Assembly (NCBI GenBank): GCA_910587665.1
Contig: CAJUMZ010000013.1
Coordinates: 10,439 to 74,438, forward strand
DNA length: 64,000 nucleotides
Reading direction: 5' to 3'
Origin: an uncultured Muribaculum sp.
Lineage (GTDB): Bacteria > Bacteroidota > Bacteroidia > Bacteroidales > Muribaculaceae
This document shows, piece by piece, positions 57,674 through 64,000 of this stretch (position 1 is the first letter of the stretch; each line of letters begins with the position of its first letter). Made by a program: the position numbers and the translations under genes. The notes below the pieces were generated by a model. It had not been told where the DNA came from. It did not search any database and was given only the letters and a program-made list of their open reading frames with translations.

Positions 57674-59571
57674 CAATCCTTTTCCAGATATGTATAACCG
57701 TAAAGCCCCGAACGATAATTGCTCAGGAACTCCCTGCCCTCTTCAGGCGTTATCTTCCCGGCTTTCATTGAAGAGGTGACCCATGTCTCTACATTACGCA
57801 CAAGCCGCTTGGGGTTATACTGCACATAGTCAAGCACCTCGTCGACTGTCTCGCCGTAAATCACCTGATCAATCTCGTAACGATCCTTGTAGACGCTGAT
57901 ATGCACTGCGTTGGTATCACCAAACAGATTGTGCATGTCACCAAGTATTTCCTGATATGCGCCAACAAGAAATACACCAATATAATAAGGCTCCCGGTCA
58001 CGCAGCACATGCACTGGAAGAGAACTCGAAGTACCGTTGTTGGATATATAGTTTGAAATTTTACCGTCAGAGTCGCAGGTTATGTCCTGAAGCACTGCTG
58101 TGCGCGTCGGCTTTTCATCAAGCCGCGAAATGGGCATAATCGGAAACACCTGATCAATAGCCCAGGAGTCAGGAAGCGATTGGAAAAGTGAGAAATTACA
58201 GAAATATTTGTCGGGAAGCATCTTTGCAATCTTACGCAACTCTTCAGGAGCATGCTTCAATGTACCGGCAATCTCCCCTACCTCACGCGCCACCGACCAA
58301 AAAAGTTTCTCGATCTGCGATCGGGTCTTTATGTCAAGCAAGCCGAGGCTAAACAGGTCAAGAGCCTCCTCTCGTATCTGCAGGGCATCATGCCAACTTT
58401 CGAAGAGCCTCGGCTGGCTGAGCTTGTCCCATATGTCATACAATTCACGCGCAAGTTCATGATCATCAGGACAGATCTCATGCTTATCATTCCACTCAGG
58501 CAAGGATGTGGTAGCAAGCACATCAAATATCAGCACCGAGTGATGAGCCGTAAGCGAACGACCGCTCTCGGTAATTATATTGGGCTGTTTCAGATCGTTT
58601 TTTTCACAGGCGTCGACAATAGCCGAGATGGAGTCATTGGCATACTCCTGAATCGAATAGTTCATCGAACTTTCGCTGGAAGAGCTGCGAGTACCGTCGT
58701 AATCCACCCCGAGGCCTCCGCCTATATCCATAAAATCAATGTCAAAGCCCATCTTAGTCAGCTGCACATAAAACTGTGTAGCCTCACGCAAGGCATTTTT
58801 AATGCGGCGGATCTTTGTAATCTGACTACCGATATGGAAATGTATGAGCTTGAGGCATTCTGTCATCTTGTTCTTTGTGAGGAAATCAAGAGCCTCGAGT
58901 AGTTCGCTCGAATTTAGACCGAATTTAGACTGGTCGCCCCCCGACTCTTCCCACTTTCCCGAACCGGAACTTGACAACTTTATACGAATACCGATATTTG
59001 GCTTTATGCCAAGCCGTTTAGCCGACTCGGCAATCATTGCAAGCTCATTAAGTTTCTCGACTACAAGATAAATACGCCTGCCCATCTTCTGCGCGAGAAG
59101 TGCAAGCTCGATATAATCCATATCCTTGTAGCCGTTGCAGATAATCAAGGCATTTTCAGCAATATTGGTGGCAAGCACCGCATGAAGTTCCGGCTTCGAA
59201 CCTGCTTCAAGTCCGATATTGAACTTCTTGCCGTGGGACACGATTTCTTCCACGACCTGACGCATCTGATTGACCTTGATTGGATAAATTATGAAATTTT
59301 CAGCCTGATAATTATACTCCTTAGCGGCAGTCTTGAAGCAACGGGAAATCTTTTCCACACGATTGTCAAGTATATCGGGGAAACGCAAAAGTACCGGCGC
59401 CGCCACATCGCGCACCTGCAACTCATCAAGCACCTCCTTAAGATCTACCGAGGCATAACCCTCGCGAGGCGATACGGCAACATGTCCCTTTTCATTGATG
59501 GAAAAATACTTAAGTCCCCATCCATTGATATTATACAGCTCCGCGCTGTCATCAATACGCCATTTTCTCAT
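57673..59571 (-). CDS. speA: Biosynthetic arginine decarboxylase
   Basis: This 632-residue PLP enzyme turns arginine into agmatine, the first step of polyamine synthesis. The PLP lysine lies in IYPIKVNQMRQVVE, followed by GLEAGSKPELHAVLA, FHIGSQITKIRRIKNALREA and DIGGGLGVDYDGT; TESGRSLTAHHSVLIF and the C-terminal helical domain are present. The length matches SpeA. ATG 59571 (MRKWRID) is used; the frame from 59598 adds nine residues. A TATCTTTG -7 lies about 47 bases upstream. Confidence 0.95.
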   Translation of the reverse strand: MRKWRIDDSAELYNINGWGLKYFSINEKGHVAVSPREGYASVDLKEVLDELQVRDVAAPVLLRFPDILDNRVEKISRCFKTAAKEYNYQAENFIIYPIKVNQMRQVVEEIVSHGKKFNIGLEAGSKPELHAVLATNIAENALIICNGYKDMDYIELALLAQKMGRRIYLVVEKLNELAMIAESAKRLGIKPNIGIRIKLSSSGSGKWEESGGDQSKFGLNSSELLEALDFLTKNKMTECLKLIHFHIGSQITKIRRIKNALREATQFYVQLTKMGFDIDFMDIGGGLGVDYDGTRSSSSESSMNYSIQEYANDSISAIVDACEKNDLKQPNIITESGRSLTAHHSVLIFDVLATTSLPEWNDKHEICPDDHELARELYDIWDKLSQPRLFESWHDALQIREEALDLFSLGLLDIKTRSQIEKLFWSVAREVGEIAGTLKHAPEELRKIAKMLPDKYFCNFSLFQSLPDSWAIDQVFPIMPISRLDEKPTRTAVLQDITCDSDGKISNYISNNGTSSSLPVHVLRDREPYYIGVFLVGAYQEILGDMHNLFGDTNAVHISVYKDRYEIDQVIYGETVDEVLDYVQYNPKRLVRNVETWVTSSMKAGKITPEEGREFLSNYRSGLYGYTYLEKD

Positions 59572-59617
59572 CGGCTGAAAAATTCTATAATTATACAATT
59601 TTTATTAAAATCGGGCA

Positions 59618-59625
59618 CAAAGATA
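59618..59625 (-). promoter_or_regulatory. Possible -7 element for speA
   Basis: Minus-strand TATCTTTG about 47 bases before the speA start. A TTG lies only 11 bases upstream of it, so the -33 element is uncertain. Confidence 0.35.
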
Positions 59626-59663
59626 ACGACTTTCGGCAAAACCACGAAATAACGCCGCCTCAA

Positions 59664-62006
59664 TCATTGTATATCCACGATAGAAATTTCGGACATGCCG
59701 GGCTTGAATATCTTTCCTTTCTTAACGCCCGGGGCGCCATAATGTTTCCACTCAATATTATCCCAGTTAATTCTGTCGGTCGACTGAGCCGGCGCAACAT
59801 GAGGAATCACTGACCCGTCACGCACGAGAATTACGCATCGAAGATCACCGTCGGCATTGATGTTTCTCCACCCGGGTGCATAGCTCTTGCCTGTCTGATA
59901 GTCAATCCAAGGCGAATCGCCGGGCAAATATACGTCACGCGACGTGGCATTCTCGAAAAGGGGCGCAACCATAATTCGCGATCCGAACATATACTGGTCC
60001 TCGACACTCCATGCGCCACGGTCATCGGGAAACTCAAGCAAAAGTGCACGGAACATCGGAAGTCCGGTTTCAGAACATTCTTTCGCCTCGGTATATATGT
60101 AAGGCATCAATGAGTATTTCAACTCGGCACACTTGCGGAAATAATCGGTAAACTCTTTGTTGTCATAGAGCCATGGCTCTGTCGGAGGCGCACCGTGAGC
60201 ACGGCTGTGGGATGTAAGGAATCCCATCGGTAACCAACGGCGATAGAGTTCCTCCGGGGTACTGGTGACAAATCCACCTATGTCATTGCTCCAGAAAGAG
60301 AAGCCTGATAATCCGAGGGAAAGCCCGCTCCTGACAGTGCCTTCCATTCCTGTGTCGGTCGAAGCGGCATCACCACCCCAATGCAGAGGATAACGCTGAC
60401 TTCCCGCCCACGCGGAGCGCGCCCATATTATATTCTCACCATTGACCTTACGAGTGACATCGGCAACCGCCTTGTTATAGCGAACGGGATATATATTGTG
60501 TTCATACCACCCGGTCCGGCCATTGTCATATACAGCCTCAATAGGAGCCGCCTCACCGAAGTCAACCTTTATCGCGCCGACGCCCATGGAAAGCAATTTG
60601 CCAAGCTTATCCTGATACCATTCGACAGTTGCCGGATTGGTAAAGTCAAGTACGGCGTCCTCATATGGCAATGTGCCGTTACCGTTTTTCACGGCAAGAC
60701 CTTTTTCTACAAGTTCCGTAAAATATTTGTTACCCGGCACAAAGTAAGGAAGCTGCCACAGGCTTATATGAAATCCGTCTTTCTTAAGGTCGGAAATCAT
60801 TTTGGCGGGATCGCGGAAACGCTCGGGTGAAAACTCGTAGTCACACTCCCAGTCAACATCAAACCATCCGGTATCGAAATGGATTACATCGCTCGGTATC
60901 TTGTGAGCACGTAGCTGACGAGCCACTTCCCTGCCCTCATCCTCGGTAAAATATGATATGCGGCTCATCCATGTACCAAACGACCACAACGGAGGCATCT
61001 CGGGGCGTCCCGACAAGGCTGTATATTCGCCCAAAATCTCCTTAGGAGAACCGAAAAACACGAACAAGTCCATCTCTTCGTCAGCCATAAAAAGCTTGTT
61101 GGCACCGATATAGCTGCGCCCTACATCGGCAGTAACCGGTGCAGATGTGTGCATAAACATTCCATATCCCCTGTCACTGAAGAAGAAAGGCACAGGCTTA
61201 TACATATCGGGAGTTTCAGGACCCTGCGGATCGGTTACAAATAGATTAAGCTGCTGACCTACCTTATTAAGTGGCGTCGCAGACTCACCGAAACCATATA
61301 TACGTTCACCCGGCGCAAGCGACCATACCGGATTTATACTGCGGGAATTGTCGCTTCCGCGCTTAATGAAGCTGAACGGAGCAACCTTGACCTGTGTACT
61401 ATCATTGTCGCTCCAGACCCTTGTTCGCGTAAGCTCCTTACCGGTGGAGTCGCGCAAAACGAGTCGCCAGGGATAACCTTCAATTTCAAGCGAGCCATAA
61501 GGCGACTTATAATATATGTCATCACCGTCGCGGGTCACTTTCCATGACGAACCGTCATATTTCGGTGCACCGTCAAGCATTACCGACTCGTAATCATCCT
61601 CTTTCGGAGTAACAGGTGAAGTATATACACGGATTCTTAATGTGCGGTCATTGACAGGCACTACGATAAAGCGAAGCTGTGGATCCTGCGGATATGCCGT
61701 ATCAGGAAAGTCGAGTGATTTCAGCGGTTGATGCAGGTAAGTATTGGCATTGAATGCCTGCCGTGGCATTAGCTGATGACGTTTCCATTCCAAAATGCCG
61801 GTGCCGTCAGATACATTAAAATCCACAAGGCTGTCAGCGAAGAAATATGTGTTACTTAGGTCGAAGAAATCACGGCTCATATCCTTTGTCTGCGACAACA
61901 GATAAGCCGAGCCGGCATTACTTTTGGTCTCACCGCTCATGGTAACGGCGACCGAGCAGGCGGCAAGTATAACGACGCCGCTCCTGAAAAATCGGTTGAT
62001 AGTCAT
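59664..62006 (-). CDS. GH31 alpha-xylosidase-like glycoside hydrolase
   Basis: This 780-residue protein has a signal with a lipobox-like LAAC, so it may be a lipoprotein. An N-terminal beta-sandwich (residues about 30-300) precedes the GH31 barrel. The nucleophile region is KVDFGEAAPIEAVY, close to the YicI KTDFGE motif, and the acid region is RSAWAGSQRYPLHWGGD. VIHFDTGWFDVDWECDYEF is the conserved first barrel block. These features favour alpha-xylosidase, acting on xyloglucan fragments or isoprimeverose. No transporter or SusCD pair is adjacent. Confidence 0.88.
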   Translation of the reverse strand: MTINRFFRSGVVILAACSVAVTMSGETKSNAGSAYLLSQTKDMSRDFFDLSNTYFFADSLVDFNVSDGTGILEWKRHQLMPRQAFNANTYLHQPLKSLDFPDTAYPQDPQLRFIVVPVNDRTLRIRVYTSPVTPKEDDYESVMLDGAPKYDGSSWKVTRDGDDIYYKSPYGSLEIEGYPWRLVLRDSTGKELTRTRVWSDNDSTQVKVAPFSFIKRGSDNSRSINPVWSLAPGERIYGFGESATPLNKVGQQLNLFVTDPQGPETPDMYKPVPFFFSDRGYGMFMHTSAPVTADVGRSYIGANKLFMADEEMDLFVFFGSPKEILGEYTALSGRPEMPPLWSFGTWMSRISYFTEDEGREVARQLRAHKIPSDVIHFDTGWFDVDWECDYEFSPERFRDPAKMISDLKKDGFHISLWQLPYFVPGNKYFTELVEKGLAVKNGNGTLPYEDAVLDFTNPATVEWYQDKLGKLLSMGVGAIKVDFGEAAPIEAVYDNGRTGWYEHNIYPVRYNKAVADVTRKVNGENIIWARSAWAGSQRYPLHWGGDAASTDTGMEGTVRSGLSLGLSGFSFWSNDIGGFVTSTPEELYRRWLPMGFLTSHSRAHGAPPTEPWLYDNKEFTDYFRKCAELKYSLMPYIYTEAKECSETGLPMFRALLLEFPDDRGAWSVEDQYMFGSRIMVAPLFENATSRDVYLPGDSPWIDYQTGKSYAPGWRNINADGDLRCVILVRDGSVIPHVAPAQSTDRINWDNIEWKHYGAPGVKKGKIFKPGMSEISIVDIQ

Positions 62007-62025
62007 TGCAAATATGATATTTCCA

Positions 62026-62033
62026 CAAATATA
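62026..62033 (-). promoter_or_regulatory. Possible -7 element for GH31 gene
   Basis: Minus-strand TATATTTG 20 bases before the start at 62006, in a 132-bp divergent gap. A TTG lies 23 bases upstream, slightly too far. Confidence 0.35.
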
Positions 62034-62078
62034 GACATCTTTTTCCGAAAAGAGTGCAAACGAGTGTCTAAAATGTCG

Positions 62079-62086
62079 TATATTTG
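62079..62086 (+). promoter_or_regulatory. Possible -7 element for the TPR lipoprotein gene
   Basis: TATATTTG 53 bases before the start at 62139, in the divergent gap with GH31. The -33 is not clear. Confidence 0.4.
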
Positions 62087-62138
62087 TCGTAGTGAAAAAA
62101 TTTCCAACAAATAAAGTTATATAACCGATTTAAACATC

Positions 62139-63824
62139 ATGAACGGCAAATTATGCTATTCGGCGGTATTGGGGACAGCATTGCTCCTCACCGGTTGCGG
62201 AAAGAAGATGAATCAGTTTAAGGCTGATTACTTCACGGTCAACCCCAATCCCCTTGAAGTTGTGGGCGACAAGGTGCCCGCTACAGTGACCGGAAACATC
62301 CCCGGCAAATTCTTTGTAAAAAATGCAGAAGTCACCGTTACCCCTTATCTTGAGTTCGCGGGTACGGAAGTTGCATCGGCACCCTACACTTTCCAGGGAG
62401 AAAAAGTGCGCGGCAACAATCCGGTGGTCAACTTTGAATATGGCGGCACGGTCACCATACCGGTACAGTATGCCTACAATCCCGATATGCGCAAGAGCGA
62501 CCTTTCACTTGCATTTACGGTAAAGCAAGGAGGAAAACAGTATGTGCTCCCGCGTGTAAAGGTTGCGACCGGTGTAGTTGCAACAGCAGCGCTTGCCGAT
62601 GTCGGCACAGTCACCCCCGCTATCGCAGCCGACAAGTTTCAGCGTGTGATCAACGAAAAGTTTGATGCTGACATCAAATTCCTTATTAACCAGGCCAACA
62701 TCCGCGACGGAGAACTTCGTTCTTCAGAGATGCAGAACCTTCACAAGGAGCTTGCCGAGGCAAATGATGACGGTCGCCGCGAAATAAAGGAAATCAATGT
62801 GACTTCTTACGCTTCGCCCGACGGTGGTCTGAAGCTAAACACCAAGCTTGCAGAAAACCGCGAGAAAAACACAGTCAACTATGTGGAAGGAAAGCTGAAA
62901 AAAGATCATATCAGCGATTTCGGTGAACTCACAGCCGACTTCACTCCCCAGGACTGGGAAGGATTCAAGAAGCTTGTCGCAGCAAGCAACATTCAAGACA
63001 AGGAGCTTATCTTAAGCGTACTTTCAATGTACAAGGATCCCGAACAGCGCGAACGTGAAATACGCAACCTCTCCTCCGTATTTGACCAGCTTGCTGAAGA
63101 GATATTACCGCAGCTCCGCTACTCACGCATCACAGCATCTATCGACGTAATCGGTAAGAGCGACGAGGAAATCATGAACATCTACAAGCTCAATCCTAAA
63201 GGTCTTTCCGTTGACGAGCTGCTTTATGCCGCAACTCTTACCGACGATAACGACCAGCGTATACAGATCTATGACACCGCAGCAAGCATCTACCCGAACG
63301 ACTACCGTGCGTTTAACAATCTCGGTATGTGCCAGTACATAGACCAGGATTATGATGCCGCGCAGGCTTGCTTCGAACAGGCAGCAAAGATGGCTCCCGA
63401 AAGCGGTGAGGCTCAGATGAACCTCGGACTCGTATCGCTCCTTAACAAGAATTACAAGGATGCCACCGCCCGATTCGGCAACGCAGCCGGTGTACCCGCC
63501 CTTGCCGATGCTCTTGGAGTATATTACATGAAACAAGGTGACTACAATTCTGCAATCCGCGCATTTGGCGACAGCAAGAGCAACAATGCCGCACTTGCCC
63601 AGATCCTAAACAAGGATTACAGCAAGGCAAAGACTACCCTTGGCGGCATAGACTATCCTGATGCTACAACTTATTATATTGCCGCAGTGCTTGGTGCCCG
63701 TACCAACAACAGCGATATGGTATACAACAATCTCCGCGAGGCATTCAAGCTTGACAAGAATCTCGTTGACCAGGCAAAGAGCGATCTTGAATTTTCACGT
63801 TTCAACCTCAGCAGCCTGTATTAA
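62139..63824 (+). CDS. TPR lipoprotein with OmpA-like middle domain
   Basis: This 561-residue protein has a lipoprotein signal (YSAVLGTALLLTGCGKK; Cys about 20). Residues 25-150 form a beta-rich region. Residues about 170-330 carry a long helix and an OmpA/MotB-like segment (EINVTSYASPDGGLKLNTKL, LAENREKNTVNYV). From about 370, TPR repeats follow: DYRAFNNLGMCQYIDQDYDA, GEAQMNLGLVSLLNKNYKDA and ADALGVYYMKQGDYNSA. The arrangement resembles outer-membrane assembly or secretion scaffolds of Bacteroidetes, but the role is not known. Confidence 0.85.
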   Translation: MNGKLCYSAVLGTALLLTGCGKKMNQFKADYFTVNPNPLEVVGDKVPATVTGNIPGKFFVKNAEVTVTPYLEFAGTEVASAPYTFQGEKVRGNNPVVNFEYGGTVTIPVQYAYNPDMRKSDLSLAFTVKQGGKQYVLPRVKVATGVVATAALADVGTVTPAIAADKFQRVINEKFDADIKFLINQANIRDGELRSSEMQNLHKELAEANDDGRREIKEINVTSYASPDGGLKLNTKLAENREKNTVNYVEGKLKKDHISDFGELTADFTPQDWEGFKKLVAASNIQDKELILSVLSMYKDPEQREREIRNLSSVFDQLAEEILPQLRYSRITASIDVIGKSDEEIMNIYKLNPKGLSVDELLYAATLTDDNDQRIQIYDTAASIYPNDYRAFNNLGMCQYIDQDYDAAQACFEQAAKMAPESGEAQMNLGLVSLLNKNYKDATARFGNAAGVPALADALGVYYMKQGDYNSAIRAFGDSKSNNAALAQILNKDYSKAKTTLGGIDYPDATTYYIAAVLGARTNNSDMVYNNLREAFKLDKNLVDQAKSDLEFSRFNLSSLY

Positions 63825-63852
63825 TCCACTGCTTACACATTAATTAATATAA

Positions 63853-63887
63853 ATGTGCGTAATGATCTTCATTGCGCACATTTTTTT
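63853..63887 (+). terminator. Intrinsic terminator of the TPR lipoprotein gene
   Basis: ATGTGCG-AATGA and TCATT-CGCACAT form a stem with one mismatch around a TCT loop, followed by seven T. It lies 29 bases past the stop. Confidence 0.85.
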
Positions 63888-63888
63888 A

Positions 63889-63919
63889 TTGCCGGTTTAA
63901 ATTATTATACGTATATTTG
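63889..63919 (+). promoter_or_regulatory. Promoter of the tRNA gene
   Basis: -33 TTG (63889-63891) and -7 TATATTTG (63912-63919) are 20 bases apart. The tRNA starts 22 bases beyond the -7, leaving a short leader for RNase P to remove. Confidence 0.5.
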
Positions 63920-63941
63920 CAATCACAAATACCGACGACAT

Positions 63942-64000
63942 GCGGTAGTAGCTCAGTTGGTAGAGCATCAGCTTCCCAAGCTGAGGGTCGCGGGTTCGAG
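63942..64000 (+). tRNA. tRNA-Gly (anticodon CCC), cut by the window edge
   Basis: Acceptor GCGGTAG, D-arm GCTC-AGTTGGT-AGAGC, anticodon stem TCAGC/GCTGA with loop TTCCCAA (anticodon CCC, reading GGG), variable GGGTC and the start of the T-arm GCGGGTTCGAG are visible. The 3' part of the T-arm and acceptor lie past the window end. The CCC anticodon points to glycine. Confidence 0.92.

Noticed and set aside
1..64000. CRISPR arrays, insertion sequences, prophage, rRNA
   Set aside because: No regularly spaced repeats, transposase, integrase, phage structural gene or rRNA sequence was seen on reading both strands. The KilA-N gene alone is not evidence of a prophage.

Overview
The window looks like a chromosome segment from an anaerobic gut Bacteroidales bacterium, most likely of the Muribaculaceae (S24-7) type. 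This placement is inferred from gene content and signals; no database was searched. Supporting features are promoter-like TTG-N19/20-TAnnTTTG elements, few Shine-Dalgarno sequences, a FeoA-FeoB fusion, a split glycine decarboxylase (GcvPA/GcvPB), carboxynorspermidine decarboxylase, a DUF4831 protein and the TIGR03915/TIGR03916 pair. Most of the window is dense core metabolism. No insertion sequence, phage or CRISPR array was seen.

1-5,600 (minus strand) is the unusual region. An operon of a PflA-like radical SAM activase, a KilA-N protein and two membrane-anchored proteins reads towards the left edge. The two membrane-anchored proteins share an almost identical Cys-rich N-terminal module and carry different C-terminal domains (TonB-C and carboxypeptidase-regulatory-like). 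It is followed by a 55-codon truncated copy of the activase, then four unrecognised membrane/lipoprotein genes. Every junction in this second set is an ATGA overlap. No glycyl-radical enzyme is nearby. This is the best candidate for an undescribed system.

5,650-9,880 (plus) is a cobalamin lower-ligand assembly operon (cobU-cobT-cobS-cobC) followed by a MATE exporter. 9,884-15,890 (minus) holds FeoAB, a secreted unknown protein, and the TIGR03915/TIGR03916 radical SAM pair. 16,022-22,817 (minus) is a TetR-controlled tripartite efflux system (TolC, HlyD, two ATPases, two ABC-2 permeases) with a 197-bp imperfect palindrome between regulator and pump. 23,067-28,315 (plus) has a UvrD/PcrA helicase, NspC, a glycosyltransferase and RadC.

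28,322-35,005 (minus) is a complete glycine cleavage operon: lipoate ligase, GcvT, GcvH, GcvPA, GcvPB and dihydrolipoyl dehydrogenase. 35,136-39,351 (minus) has guanine deaminase with an MFS and an APC transporter, each gene followed by a hairpin. 39,786-42,414 (minus) is DUF4831 and NAD(P)HX repair. 42,525-44,312 (plus) is hpt, adk and an unknown gene. 44,316-46,706 (minus) is a CE7-type esterase, a beta-barrel protein and HU.

46,900-52,608 (plus) has two rhomboids, an EEP-family protein, an M3 peptidase lipoprotein and a ThiF/MoeB-like E1 enzyme. 52,684-55,737 (minus) has a small exported protein, an OmpA-domain protein, FabF and acyl carrier protein. 56,049-63,824 has a DUF3298 lipoprotein, TruA, SpeA, a GH31 alpha-xylosidase-like enzyme and a TPR lipoprotein. 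The window ends inside a tRNA-Gly(CCC) gene.
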